Position numbers and translations under genes: made by a program | The notes under the pieces: generated by a model | Seen by the model: the letters and a program-made list of their open reading frames with translations, nothing else | Told to the model about the DNA's origin: nothing | The model's database searches: none | Shown here: positions 10,001 to 17,623 of the stretch, piece after piece | Position numbering within the stretch: the stretch's first letter is position 1 | Layout: each line of letters opens with the position of its first letter | Assembly (NCBI RefSeq): GCF_017052465.1 | Contig: NZ_JAFHKT010000145.1 | Span: 124,001 to 188,000 of the forward strand | Length of the DNA: 64,000 bases | From: Arthrobacter pascens | Lineage (GTDB): Bacteria; Actinomycetota; Actinomycetes; Actinomycetales; Micrococcaceae | Direction: 5' to 3'

Positions 10001-10602
10001 ACGGCATGGGCGGTGCTGAGGGGCTCTCCCGGAGCGCTGAGATGGGAGACCACCTCCGCGACGACGCTTCCAGCCGGCATGGCATCCAGCCAGCTCTTGA
10101 AAAGCGTGCGGGGCCGGAGGTACCGGCGCCCACCCATGGCCCTTCCGACGTCGGAATCCGGCCCGATCAGCACGCTGAGCACCGGCTTCAGGGTGTCGGG
10201 GTCAAGAACCCTTGATGCCAGCTCCGCCCGGGTGACCGCAACCGGCACCACTCCCCCGGCCTTGCCCGTTGTGCGGGCATGGGCATCCGAAATCAGCCGG
10301 CAGAGCGCCTTGTAGCCGGCTCCGTTGGTGTGGCCGTGCGCAAGCACCACCACGCGGCCGGACAGCTGGGTGCGGAGGTCTCCCTCGTCGTCGAAAACGG
10401 CGAGGTCCACCCCGACCACCGGGTCCAGGCCGGCAGCCATGCAGGCCTTAAGATGCTTGACCGTACCGTAGAGGCCGTCCCGGTCCGTGCAGGCAAGCGC
10501 GGTTGCACCCGTTGCTGCCGCCGACTGGGCGAGCTCGTCGGGCCAGGAAACACCGTAGTGGGCGCTGAAGGCGGTGGAAACGTGAAGGTGGGTGAAGCTC
10601 AT
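7072..10602 (-). CDS. dnaE2: Error-prone DNA polymerase III alpha subunit DnaE2
   Basis: A 1176-residue C-family DNA polymerase, the type that carries out SOS mutagenesis and translesion synthesis with ImuA'/ImuB partners. The N-terminal PHP domain starts T-H-L-H-V-S-T-A-F-S. The catalytic P-D-I-D-I-D-V aspartates lie in the palm at about residues 440-446, followed by the fingers region, a helix-hairpin-helix region and a C-terminal OB-fold. The short length and lack of the DnaE1 C-terminal clamp and tau regions fit DnaE2. Its ATG overlaps the TGA of the preceding DUF6504 gene (ATGA), so the two are translationally coupled behind the LexA-like site at 10969-10986. No imuB is next to it, which is unusual for the cassette. 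Confidence 0.93.
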   Translation of the reverse strand: MSFTHLHVSTAFSAHYGVSWPDELAQSAAATGATALACTDRDGLYGTVKHLKACMAAGLDPVVGVDLAVFDDEGDLRTQLSGRVVVLAHGHTNGAGYKALCRLISDAHARTTGKAGGVVPVAVTRAELASRVLDPDTLKPVLSVLIGPDSDVGRAMGGRRYLRPRTLFKSWLDAMPAGSVVAEVVSHLSAPGEPLSTAHAVRMLKLAQEYSVPAVLTNAVRYCAEDGAATADVLDSARTLKSLPELSAAPLLQPNGQGWLKSPDQMLQLGKEIIHAAGYGAADLQVLLAQTEALADRCRMDPVTDMGWKQPVVPEASVIGIEGDPLAELALRCEAGVARRFPGISGKAEADMRTRLDHELKIISNLGFASYFLTVAEVSRMILDMGVRAAARGSGASSLVNYLIDISQVNPLQHDLIFERFLSRDRATLPDIDIDVESAERHNVYRKIFDRFGAQRVTLMSMQNGYRARGAVRDAGMALGMDDGDVGEIAKQLWRFSARRFREALEEKPELREFADRVEQRDFSGNQQLDLLVDLTERLDRLPRHISMHPCGVILGDATLLDRTPVQPSGLGLPMSQFDKHDMDPMGMLKLDVLGVRMQSAMAFAVREIIRIHPTKADVVAAGAHPVGPDGKGPDYIREDGRIDLNAVPLDDEPTYELIRSTHTLGCFQIESPGQRELVGKMAPREFNDLIIDISLFRPGPMKSDMVRPFLEHRHGFAPEVYPHPDLKPVLQETHGVTVFHEQILKTFDVMTGCGLARADEFRRALGNEELEPKVEEFFRRKARENNYTPEVVDKVWGTLKAFGSFGFCKAHGAAFAVPTYQSAWLKAHHPEAFLAGLWEHDPGMYPKRLLVAEARRLGIPILPLDINRSGAEYRVERVVSGPDQGKLGIRLSLKGIFGLSGAELKRIVAGQPFDSLADLRARSRLTKPSIKRLAQLGAFDSLHRESGGAANRADLVQHLQNLQNGQHRKGPDVIEGQLALPLGDVELRNVKAELPPPTMIENVRAELDLMAVDVSEHLMSSHRPLLDRLGVTTADRLLGLRNGTEVLVAGVRIATQTPPMRGGRRVVFISIDDGTGCVDSVFFHEAQEKAGPLLFGTRLLLIRGTTRRTGPRGISLSASMAWDLSRIETLPFPGKESGSGRGPESGEPGSVPAEFRTPGPLSGIGRNLAITGLGG

Positions 10603-10922
10603 GCTGTCTTGTGCCGGAGTGCGTCGTGGATCCGGAGCAGCCTCCAGCGTCCGCTGCCGGTATGCCGGACCAGATCAAGCGTCAGGTGTTCAGGGGCCGC
10701 GGGGTTTTCCTTGGGCACCACCTGGACTCTCCAGATCTCGTGATCCACGAGTCCGGGCCCGCTGCCCAAGGGAGCCCGCTGTTCCTCGGCCCACCACTGG
10801 CGGCGTTCATACCAGTGGACCGGTTCGGCGCAGACTGCATATGTCCTGCCGCCCCACTGCAGCTCCACAGGCTGGCCTTCAAGTCCGCAGGCGACCTCCA
10901 CGGACTCGCTGAACATGCCCAT
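10599..10922 (-). CDS. DUF6504 family protein
   Basis: A small cytosolic protein of 107 residues that I recognise as DUF6504, a family usually coded beside imuB or dnaE2 in actinobacteria. It is rich in Trp (R-R-Q-W-W-A-E-E, E-I-W-R-V) and looks like a compact beta-rich fold with no catalytic motif. The ATG at 10922 has CGGAGG five bases upstream. The stop overlaps the dnaE2 start, and a LexA-like palindrome lies 46 bp upstream, so it is probably induced by DNA damage as first gene of the operon. Its biochemical role is unknown; an accessory role in translesion synthesis is inference from context. Confidence 0.8.
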   Translation of the reverse strand: MGMFSESVEVACGLEGQPVELQWGGRTYAVCAEPVHWYERRQWWAEEQRAPLGSGPGLVDHEIWRVQVVPKENPAAPEHLTLDLVRHTGSGRWRLLRIHDALRHKTA

Positions 10923-10968
10923 GGGTGCCTCCGGAAACCAAGGTGAAGCTGCTGCAAATAACGGATTG

Positions 10969-10986
10969 TTCGAATATGTATTCGAA
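10969..10986 (-). promoter_or_regulatory. Candidate LexA operator (SOS box)
   Basis: TTCGAATATGTATTCGAA is an 18-nt palindrome with 8-bp arms around a 2-nt centre. The actinobacterial SOS box is TCGAAC-N4-GTTCGA; here each half has T/A in place of the inner C/G, a symmetrical change. It lies in the promoter region of DUF6504-dnaE2, the expected position for LexA control. Confidence 0.65.
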
Positions 10987-11065
10987 TAAGTACAGTCTAC
11001 GCCTGGCCTGCGGCAAAACCTAGATGGGTGTGGACTGACAGCGGCTCAGGGGGCAGGATGGAGCC

Positions 11066-11452
11066 ATGAGTTCCAATGACGCACTCCTGAAGCACGTAAG
11101 CATCGCCGCCAAAGACACCACTTTGGTGGCCAAATTTGATATTGACGGCAACATTCCAGGATCGGGCGCCTTCGTAGTGGGGCTCGTGGCAGCAACTCCG
11201 GACTACTCACATCAACGGAGGCTTGGAATTGAGTTCATGAACGGCGAGGCCGTGTCAATGTACTCGTTCAGCCATGACGGCACCGAGGAGAACTTCGACA
11301 TCACGAGTGTCGAGCATTCGGGCAGCACCATAACGGGCAATTTCCCCATGAGCACCGTGCTCGGACTGGAGAAGGGCCACCTCATGTCAGCCTTCAGCGA
11401 GGCCGACGGGCGGGAATTCCAGTCGGGCGTGCCGGTCGAAGAATCCCTCTAG
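11066..11452 (+). CDS. Conserved hypothetical protein
   Basis: A 128-residue acidic, soluble protein without signal peptide, membrane segment or a motif I recognise. The alternating hydrophobic pattern suggests a small beta-sandwich or barrel. The ATG has GGATGGAG before it (spacing about 5). Codon use (G/C-ending codons) is like that of its neighbours, which supports a real gene. It is divergent from DUF6504-dnaE2 and shares the intergenic region that holds the SOS-like box, so damage induction is possible but not shown. Confidence 0.7.
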   Translation: MSSNDALLKHVSIAAKDTTLVAKFDIDGNIPGSGAFVVGLVAATPDYSHQRRLGIEFMNGEAVSMYSFSHDGTEENFDITSVEHSGSTITGNFPMSTVLGLEKGHLMSAFSEADGREFQSGVPVEESL

Positions 11453-11561
11453 GCACCGCAACGGGACCCGACCACCCGGTCGTTGCCCTGTCGCTGCCCG
11501 GTGTCTGGCAGATGCCTGGCAGATGCCTGCTTAGGTTTGCGTGCCTAGTTTTGCGTGCCGC

Positions 11562-11888
11562 TCAGGTGCCCTCGTTGTGGATCTTCATCTCGAGTTCAAT
11601 GAACTTCGAAATCATCGCCCGGTACGTGGTTTCCACGATGTCCGGGTCGATTTCCTTTTTCTCGGCGGCGGCGCGGACATGTTCGATCACGCGTTCCACG
11701 CGCCCCGGAGCCCGGACCTCGGCGTCATCGCCCTTGAGCGTCCCCGCGATCCTGATCAGACGTTCACGGCGCGCAATCAGCGTGACGATCTGGTCATCAA
11801 CCTCGTCCACGGCGATCCGGACAGCTGCGAGCTGCTCCCTGTCAGCCTGGGCGCTTTTATCGTCTCCGTGATTTGTGGGCATGTCCAT
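11562..11888 (-). CDS. Chorismate mutase, AroQ type
   Basis: A 108-residue all-helical protein matching the chorismate mutase type II domain, which turns chorismate into prephenate for phenylalanine and tyrosine synthesis. Visible are the R-x6-D-x2-D start of helix 1 (V-R-I-A-V-D-E-V-D-D-Q-I), the L-I-A-R-R-E-R-L core arginines, the K-x-D-D segment, the V-I-E-H-V-R helix and the final E-L-E-M-K-I. There is no fused dehydratase, dehydrogenase or secretion signal, so it is the stand-alone intracellular form. An ATG six bases further in (11882) is an alternative start. It is divergent from the VOC gene, 14 bp away. Confidence 0.88.
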   Translation of the reverse strand: MDMPTNHGDDKSAQADREQLAAVRIAVDEVDDQIVTLIARRERLIRIAGTLKGDDAEVRAPGRVERVIEHVRAAAEKKEIDPDIVETTYRAMISKFIELEMKIHNEGT

Positions 11889-11902
11889 GACAGTATCGAA
11901 CC

Positions 11903-12322
11903 ATGCAGCCCCGAGTCGATTTTATTTCACTGGGAGTGCGAAGCGTGGCCGCCTCCCGCAGTTTCTATGTTGAGGGCCTAGGCTGGCCCGTCCACCGTGA
12001 ATTTCCCGAAGTGATCTTCATCCAGGCCAACCACGGCCTCATACTCTCACTGTGGGACGCCGGGCAGATGCAGGCCGAAGCCGCCGTGGATGCCCCCACG
12101 TCCGTACCGTGCATCACGCTCAGCCACAATGTGGCTAGCGCGGCCGAGGTCGATGAGGTGATGGCCCAGGCGGAATCAGCCGGGGCCGCCGTCGTGGCAA
12201 GCCCCAAGACCCAGCCTTGGGGAGGGTACACGGGCTACTTCGCCGATCCGGACGGCTTCCGGTGGGAGATCGCCTTCAACCCCACATGGAGAGTCGACGA
12301 CGGCGGCCAGGTCACCCTGTGA
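11903..12322 (+). CDS. VOC (glyoxalase/bleomycin resistance) superfamily protein
   Basis: 139 residues with the paired beta-alpha-beta-beta-beta fold of the vicinal oxygen chelate superfamily: an R-S-V-A-A-S-R-S-F-Y-V-E-G-L-G-W start, and the typical end G-Y-F-A-D-P-D-G-F-R-W-E-I-A. The family covers metal-dependent lyases, dioxygenases and antibiotic-binding proteins, and the substrate cannot be read from sequence. The last Glu of W-E-I is the usual metal ligand, but the other ligands are not obvious. It is divergent from chorismate mutase and has no clear ribosome binding site, so it may be read from a leaderless or very short-leader transcript. Confidence 0.85.
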   Translation: MQPRVDFISLGVRSVAASRSFYVEGLGWPVHREFPEVIFIQANHGLILSLWDAGQMQAEAAVDAPTSVPCITLSHNVASAAEVDEVMAQAESAGAAVVASPKTQPWGGYTGYFADPDGFRWEIAFNPTWRVDDGGQVTL

Positions 12323-12356
12323 GTTCTGCCCGGTGGGCCGGCTGCCGTCCGCCCCG

Positions 12357-13106
12357 CTAGAAGAGCGCTTCGACCGGCTCGATGAGTTCCGGCGAATTAT
12401 TCCGGACGTTGCCCACAGCGGGCCCCACCGAATCCACCCGCCAGCCTGCCGCCACGTCCTTGACCCCGGAGCGGACGAGGTCCACCAGCCCGGCAGCGTC
12501 GTCAACCTCCGGGTCAAGCCAGGCCGCCATGGTGTCCCGGCTCATGGGCAGCGGGACGCGGTCGTGAAGCGCCGTGAGCTCACCGAACACCGTGGCTTCG
12601 GCACCCGCCGGCGGTGAATCCGCCGTCATGATGGACATGGAGAGCATCCAGCGGGCAGGGTCGTCCTGCCCTTTGGATGGGTCCTTCCACCACTCATAGA
12701 GGCCGGCGAAGACCATTCCCGGACCCTCCTTGGGATGCACGTAGTACGGCTGTTTGCGGCGCCCCTCCCCCTGCTTCCACTCGTAGTAGCCGTCGGCAGG
12801 CACTGCGCAGCGCCTGGCCTGCACCGCCTTGCGGAACGCAGGCTTCTCCAGCACGGTTTCGCTCCTGGCATTGATCATCTTCGGCCCGCCGCCAGGGTCT
12901 TTAGCCCAGGACGGCACCAGCCCCCAGCGGGCTATGTGCAGTTGGCGGACCGTGGCGCCCTCGATCATCCGCTCCAGGACGATGGGCGCATCGTCCGTGG
13001 GCGCAAGGTTCCACGACGGCGGGATCTCCATTTCGTTCTCGAGTTCGGCGTCGAATTCGGCCAGCAGGTCCCCGACCGCCCTGGCCATCACGTAGCGTCC
13101 ACACAT
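12357..13106 (-). CDS. SRAP domain protein (abasic site processing, YedK/HMCES family)
   Basis: SRAP proteins bind abasic sites in single-stranded DNA and form a covalent thiazolidine link through Cys2, shielding the lesion. The ATG at 13106 gives Met-Cys-Gly-Arg-Tyr, which places the catalytic Cys right after the initiator; the longer open frame upstream would bury it and is rejected. Other family marks are N-A-R-S-E-T (the conserved Asn), C-A-V-P-A-D-G-Y-Y-E-W (the conserved Glu) and the L-H-D-R-V-P-L-P-M-S histidine near the end. The length is 249 residues. No SOS-like box is visible upstream. Confidence 0.92.
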   Translation of the reverse strand: MCGRYVMARAVGDLLAEFDAELENEMEIPPSWNLAPTDDAPIVLERMIEGATVRQLHIARWGLVPSWAKDPGGGPKMINARSETVLEKPAFRKAVQARRCAVPADGYYEWKQGEGRRKQPYYVHPKEGPGMVFAGLYEWWKDPSKGQDDPARWMLSMSIMTADSPPAGAEATVFGELTALHDRVPLPMSRDTMAAWLDPEVDDAAGLVDLVRSGVKDVAAGWRVDSVGPAVGNVRNNSPELIEPVEALF

Positions 13107-13210
13107 GGCACCAGCATGCCACCGCAACACAAGCGGGGGAATACCGGCGCACGGGTTACCGTTGACTGGACGAAACTGACAGGCACGAGCCTAGACCTGA
13201 GGAGCTTTCC

Positions 13211-13468
13211 GTGGACTTCACCCCCGAAAACGGCACCATCACCATGTTCTCCACCACCTGGTGCGGTTACTGCAACCGGCTCAAGAAGCAACTGGATGCC
13301 CAGGGAATCGGCTACACCGAGATTAACATCGAAGAGGTTGACGGCACGGCCGAACTCGTCGAGCAGATCAACGGCGGCAACCGCACGGTTCCCACCGTCC
13401 TGTTCCCGGACGGCACCGCGGCGACCAACCCCTCAGCCGCCGAGGTCAAGAACCGGCTCGCGGCCTAG
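13211..13468 (+). CDS. Mycoredoxin / glutaredoxin-like protein
   Basis: An 85-residue thioredoxin-fold protein with the active site W-C-G-Y-C at about residues 17-21, then the cis-proline T-V-P-T-V and the G-G-x-R-T element. Mycoredoxins reduce mixed disulfides between proteins and mycothiol, the actinobacterial replacement for glutathione, so this is the likely role. The start is GTG at 13211 with AGGAG eight bases upstream. It lies head to head with the SRAP gene, 104 bp apart. Confidence 0.9.
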   Translation: MDFTPENGTITMFSTTWCGYCNRLKKQLDAQGIGYTEINIEEVDGTAELVEQINGGNRTVPTVLFPDGTAATNPSAAEVKNRLAA

Positions 13469-13493
13469 CTCGGGGAACTGCGCCCAACGCCCA

Positions 13494-14375
13494 TCAGCAC
13501 AGCCCGGCAGCCGCTGCCTCCTGCAAGGCACCGGCGATCCGGGACAGCGTGGCAGACTCGATGGACCATTGCTGCCAGTACAGCGGAACGTCCACATGCC
13601 CGCTCCTATCCAGCACGGCGAGCGTGCCGGCGTCGAGAAGCGCCGTGGACTGAAGATCCGGAAGCATGCCCCAACCGAGCCCCAGTTCGATCGCCCTCAT
13701 GAAATCCGACGACGACGGAACGAAGTGGCGGGGCGGGTACTGGGCCGCGGACTTTAGCCTGCCCTCGATGTAGCGGTCCTGGAGGGCATCCTTGCGGTTG
13801 AACACCACCACCGGCGCCCGCGACAACGCCGCGTCGGTAAAACCGTCGGCCAGCCACTGCGCGGCAAAGGACGGGCTGGCCACGGCGCGGTAGCGCATGA
13901 CGCCCAGCGGCCGGACCGTGCATCCCTGCACGGGCTCGGGGTTTGAGGTGATGGCCCCCATCGCCGTCCCCTCGCGGAGGCGCTCGATGGAATGGTCCTG
14001 GTCTTCGATGCTGATTTCAAAACTTGCGCGCTCCACACCCGCCAGGGCAGGCAGCACCCAGGTGGCAAGGGAGTCCGCATTGATGACCAGCGGAATGCGC
14101 GGGCGGGCTCCCGCGCCCTCCAGCCCCAGTTCGTCCATGGCCTCGCTTTCCAGCAAGGCCACCTGCCGGGCCAGCCGCACCACCACGCCTCCGGACTTCG
14201 TTGGCCGGACGGGCTTGGTGCGGAGCAGCAGGACGCGTCCGGTCTGCTGCTCCAGCGCCTTGACCCTCTGGCTGATGGCAGAGGACGTCACATGCAGCGC
14301 CGCGGCGGCGCGGTCGAATGTCCCGTGGTCGATTACGGCGGCCAAGGTCCTCAGCTGCTCGGTGGTGGCATCCAT
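13494..14375 (-). CDS. lysG: LysR-type regulator of the LysG/ArgP group
   Basis: A 293-residue LysR regulator: N-terminal winged helix-turn-helix (L-H-V-T-S-S-A-I-S-Q-R-V-K-A-L-E) and C-terminal effector domain. The T-E-Q-L-R-T-L-A-A-V-I start and the R-T-K-P-V-R-P-T element are typical of ArgP/IciA and corynebacterial LysG, which senses lysine or arginine and activates lysE. That role fits exactly because lysE is divergent, 72 bp away, with the shared control region in between. Confidence 0.92.
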   Translation of the reverse strand: MDATTEQLRTLAAVIDHGTFDRAAAALHVTSSAISQRVKALEQQTGRVLLLRTKPVRPTKSGGVVVRLARQVALLESEAMDELGLEGAGARPRIPLVINADSLATWVLPALAGVERASFEISIEDQDHSIERLREGTAMGAITSNPEPVQGCTVRPLGVMRYRAVASPSFAAQWLADGFTDAALSRAPVVVFNRKDALQDRYIEGRLKSAAQYPPRHFVPSSSDFMRAIELGLGWGMLPDLQSTALLDAGTLAVLDRSGHVDVPLYWQQWSIESATLSRIAGALQEAAAAGLC

Positions 14376-14447
14376 CCTAAGCTGTCCTTAATGGAGGTAA
14401 GAAAGTTTAGCTGTACTCATGATTCCAGCGGACCTAGAGTCAGGCAA

Positions 14448-15068
14448 GTGGAAACTACTGCAACCCTCAGCGCCCTGGCCACCGGTTTCGGCGCAGGCCT
14501 CTCCCTCATCGTTGCTATTGGCGCACAGAACGCCTTCGTCCTGCGCCAGGGCCTGCGCCGCGAACACCTGGCGCCGATTGTGGCGGTGTGCGTCGCGAGC
14601 GATGCCCTCCTCATTGCTGCGGGCGTGGCCGGCGTCGGTGCGCTCATCCAGGCAGCGCCGCTCGCCCTGGTCGTCGTGCGCTGGGCCGGCGCGGCTTTTC
14701 TGCTGGCCTACGCCTTTTTCGCGGCCCGCCGCGCCCTGAAGCCCAGCGGCCTGAGCGCTGCCGCCACGTCCTCCCGGAGCACGCTGGCAGCAACGGTGGG
14801 AACCGCCGTCGCACTGACCTGGCTGAATCCGCACGTGTACCTGGACACCGTGGTGCTCCTCGGATCGCTCGCAGCCGACCACGGCGAGCAAGGCCGCTGG
14901 CCGTTTGCCTGGGGAGCGATAGCGGGAAGCACTCTCTGGTTCAGCCTCCTTGGCTTCGGGGCACGGTACTTGGCGCCGGTGTTCGCACGCCCCGGAGCCT
15001 GGCGGGTTCTCGACGGCGCCATCGCCCTCCTGATGCTGGCGCTGGCCGCGTTCCTGGTCATGCCGTGA
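14448..15068 (+). CDS. lysE: LysE family amino acid exporter
   Basis: A 206-residue membrane exporter with about six helices that pumps lysine and arginine out when they accumulate. The family signature G-A-Q-N-A-F-V-L-R-Q-G lies in the first helix region, and T-W-L-N-P-H-V-Y-L-D-T in the middle. The start is the GTG at 14448, where homology to LysE begins; the open frame runs back into lysG and that part is antisense shadow. The ribosome binding site is weak (AGG 5 nt upstream). It is paired with lysG, its probable activator. Confidence 0.92.
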   Translation: METTATLSALATGFGAGLSLIVAIGAQNAFVLRQGLRREHLAPIVAVCVASDALLIAAGVAGVGALIQAAPLALVVVRWAGAAFLLAYAFFAARRALKPSGLSAAATSSRSTLAATVGTAVALTWLNPHVYLDTVVLLGSLAADHGEQGRWPFAWGAIAGSTLWFSLLGFGARYLAPVFARPGAWRVLDGAIALLMLALAAFLVMP

Positions 15069-15105
15069 ACATACGGGACAGCTAGCAGTGCCTTGCATGC
15101 GATCG

Positions 15106-15927
15106 CTATTCGGGCATCTCGTTCTGCTCTCTTTGGGCGAGGCGCTGGAGTTGCCATCTATGCACGTCGGGCAGCCAATCCAACGTGGCCGATGGACCGA
15201 CCCGCGGGTCGTCGGGAACACCGCCGTCTCGCAGGTCCTGCACGTACGCGCGATCCTGTTTGATTCGTGCACGTAGCTGCTCAGCTCCGCCCACCGAGCC
15301 GTGACCAGGGATGACGGCATCAACGTCGTCGGCCACGCTCTCGAGCAGCCGCAGCGCGGCGAGGTAGTTCTCGACCGGATTCGCGGCCTCCAGGTCGAGG
15401 AACGGCATCAGGATGTCAGAAAGCATGTCGCCGGCGACGAGAACGCGGCGCTCCTCGATCAACAGCGCCGCATGGCCTGGGGCATGGGCCCGATGCTCGA
15501 TGATCCGGGCTTTGGGGCCATCCCAGGGAATCTGCGAAGCTTGGGCGGGCAGACCGGTAATGAGACCGAGCAGATCCATCGGGATCTCCTCGGCGTACTC
15601 CGGCGGGAGCCCCACGGCTATGCGGTCCTTCCAGTCCGCGTTTGACAGCAGATCTTGGATAGCGGCCGCGCAGCGGGCTGTACCGTATCGGGGCGCGTCG
15701 CCGAAGTTCGCGTGCCAGAGCACGTGGTCCCAATCAGGATGCGTCGAGAAGCCTGCCACCACGGACTGGCCCAACTCGCGAAGGTCGTTCGCGAGGGCTG
15801 CCAATTCGTCGCCCGTTATACCGGGGTCGATGAGCAACACACCGTCCCGGCCCTGCACGACAACGGAATTACTCTGGATGAACTCGCTCTCGTGAACTAG
15901 AACGCCCTCAGCGACTACTTTCAGCAT
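15106..15927 (-). CDS. MBL-fold metallo-hydrolase
   Basis: A 273-residue metallo-beta-lactamase-fold hydrolase, starting at the ATG (M-L-K-V-V-A-E-G) rather than nine codons upstream. Metal-site motifs in order: T-H-P-D-W-D-H (residues about 64-70), A-P-G-H-A, V-A-G-D-M and I-P-G-H-G. The first motif is H-x-D-x-D-H, with Asp where most members have the second His, so the two-metal site is altered though probably still able to bind metal. The substrate is unknown. No operon partner is evident. Confidence 0.85.
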   Translation of the reverse strand: MLKVVAEGVLVHESEFIQSNSVVVQGRDGVLLIDPGITGDELAALANDLRELGQSVVAGFSTHPDWDHVLWHANFGDAPRYGTARCAAAIQDLLSNADWKDRIAVGLPPEYAEEIPMDLLGLITGLPAQASQIPWDGPKARIIEHRAHAPGHAALLIEERRVLVAGDMLSDILMPFLDLEAANPVENYLAALRLLESVADDVDAVIPGHGSVGGAEQLRARIKQDRAYVQDLRDGGVPDDPRVGPSATLDWLPDVHRWQLQRLAQREQNEMPE

Positions 15928-16083
15928 GAAATGCCTTCCGCTTGTGGTTTGCAACCGCTTGTCGAGACCGTATTAGCTGGCGGGCGGAAAATTTGGTGAG
16001 ATTCACGGTCACAGTGAGATGCTTTGGCCGGTGAGGGCATTCCGAACCGACGTCCAGGAGGTCTGACTCGCCGAGGGCGGGGT

Positions 16084-16524
16084 CTAACCGATGCGCTCGG
16101 CCAGGGCCACGATAATTCCTTCCGGCCCGCGCACGTAGGCCATGCGCCAGACGTGCTCGTATTCACCGACGCCGCCAATCAAGCCATAGCCGTCCGCGGC
16201 CAGCCGTTCGACGGCTGCTTGAAGGTCGTCCACCTCGAACGCCACGTTGCGCAGTCCAAGTTCGGTGGACATCGCGGCAGGAGACCCGGGCTGGTGGTCG
16301 GGTCGGATGAAGCTTGACAGCTCCAAGCCAGCGCCTCCATCAGGGGGCCGCAGCATGACGATCTCACTGCGGGAGTCGGGGATGCCGATGACCGTGTCCA
16401 CGAACTCGCCCTCCATGAACATACGGCCCTCGACCTCGAGACCCAGCCCGACGAAGAACGCCGTTGCTCTGTCGAGGTCGGCAACGGTGATGCCGACGTG
16501 GTCGAAGCGTCGCACATGTGACAT
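16084..16524 (-). CDS. VOC superfamily protein (glyoxalase-like)
   Basis: 146 residues, starting M-S-H-V-R-R-F-D-H-V-G-I-T-V with the metal-binding His in the D-H-V-G-I strand. A G-L-R-N-V-A-F-E-V-D-D second module follows, and a final Y-V-R-G-P-E-G-I-I-V-A-L-A-E strand provides the Glu ligand. This is a complete vicinal oxygen chelate fold. The combination resembles methylmalonyl-CoA epimerase/lactoylglutathione-lyase-like proteins, but the actual substrate is not known. Confidence 0.85.
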   Translation of the reverse strand: MSHVRRFDHVGITVADLDRATAFFVGLGLEVEGRMFMEGEFVDTVIGIPDSRSEIVMLRPPDGGAGLELSSFIRPDHQPGSPAAMSTELGLRNVAFEVDDLQAAVERLAADGYGLIGGVGEYEHVWRMAYVRGPEGIIVALAERIG

Positions 16525-16830
16525 AGGGTGCAGTTCCAGTTCTCGTTGGAGACGCCTGCGTCGACGTCTGCATAGGCGGGAGGCGGCTGTGGAAGCCGCC
16601 CATACCGAATGTCGATTAGCAGTCCATAGCCTACCGCCTGGTTTGAACGAAAGGCACAGGTGCGGAAACCTGCCGAGGCAGCCACATCATTTGTGACGGT
16701 TAGTTGGGAATGGCGGTTTTGCCGTCCCGTTTACGCAACCTTGAGCGGACAATTCCGAATGCACGAAAAGGATCCTCAACCGGCTATTCCTCGAGCGGTT
16801 CGCGTCCTAGGCATGGATTAGGGTGTCGGT
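16525..16830. other. Intergenic stretch without a recognised gene
   Basis: 306 bp between two divergently transcribed genes. It contains a short hairpin (7-bp arms 16582-16588 and 16594-16600) and no open frame with gene-like codon use. It presumably holds the promoters of both flanking genes. Confidence 0.5.
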
Positions 16831-17622
16831 ATGGAGTGCCGGATCAACCAAGTTCTGGTCCATTACGTCGAGCATGGCGTCGGCGTGCCGCTCGTAGCGT
16901 TACACGGCGCCGGCGTTGATCACCGCGAGATAGAGGCGGCGATCGAGGCCATCGTTCCCGACACGCGATACCGGCGGATCTATCCGGATCTGCCGGGCAT
17001 GGGCCTCTCGACGACCGACGGCCTGACCTGCAACGACGATGTGGTGACGCTGCTCGGCGATTTCATCGATCACCTGGGCGCGGGGCCGGTGATGCTGCTC
17101 GGGCACTCTTACGGCGCCTACCTGGCTCGTGGAGTGGCCGCACGGCGACCAGACACCGTGCTCGGTCTGGCCTTGTTGTGCCCCGTAGCCGAGCGGTCGC
17201 GAAGCGTGCCTGGCCACGAGGTGGTTCGCCAGGACGCCGACGCGTACGACGAACTCGAACCTGCACAGCGGGCGGGGTTCGATGACTACTTTGTCCTGCG
17301 CACACAGGCCACTGCTCGCCGGTACCGCGACCGCGTTGCGCCGAGTGCGGCGCTTGTGGACGAGGCTGCGCTGGGGCGCATCTTCGCCGGGTGGACAGTC
17401 GACGTCGGGTCGACCGCGTTCTCTGCGCCGACCTTGGTCGTGGCGGGACGACGCGATTCGGTCGTCGGGTATGCCGACGCGGCCGAATTGCTCGAGCGCT
17501 ACCCGCACGCCACCCTGGCTGTCATCGAGGACGCCGGCCATGCGCTCATGCACGAGCGGCCCGAACTACTCGCCGCGTTGTTCGGCGACTGGCTCGATCG
17601 AGCTCGACCAGAAGGCGAGTGA
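16831..17622 (+). CDS. Alpha/beta hydrolase
   Basis: 263 residues with a full alpha/beta-hydrolase catalytic set: oxyanion H-G-A-G at about residues 25-28, nucleophile elbow G-H-S-Y-G (Ser at about 92), acid in G-R-R-D-S at about 210 and catalytic His in D-A-G-H-A-L near residue 240. There is no signal peptide. It may hydrolyse esters, lactones or similar small substrates; nothing in the sequence fixes which. A broken serine-recombinase tail follows directly after the stop, a sign of past DNA movement at this point. Confidence 0.88.
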   Translation: MECRINQVLVHYVEHGVGVPLVALHGAGVDHREIEAAIEAIVPDTRYRRIYPDLPGMGLSTTDGLTCNDDVVTLLGDFIDHLGAGPVMLLGHSYGAYLARGVAARRPDTVLGLALLCPVAERSRSVPGHEVVRQDADAYDELEPAQRAGFDDYFVLRTQATARRYRDRVAPSAALVDEAALGRIFAGWTVDVGSTAFSAPTLVVAGRRDSVVGYADAAELLERYPHATLAVIEDAGHALMHERPELLAALFGDWLDRARPEGE

Positions 17623-17623
17623 C

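Noticed and set aside
11505..11526. Tandem 11-bp repeat CTGGCAGATGC
   Set aside because: Only two copies, no hairpin or operator shape; probably a small local duplication.
16704..16919. Small + strand frame before the alpha/beta hydrolase
   Set aside because: No ribosome binding site and it overlaps the hydrolase start in another frame; composition is not gene-like.
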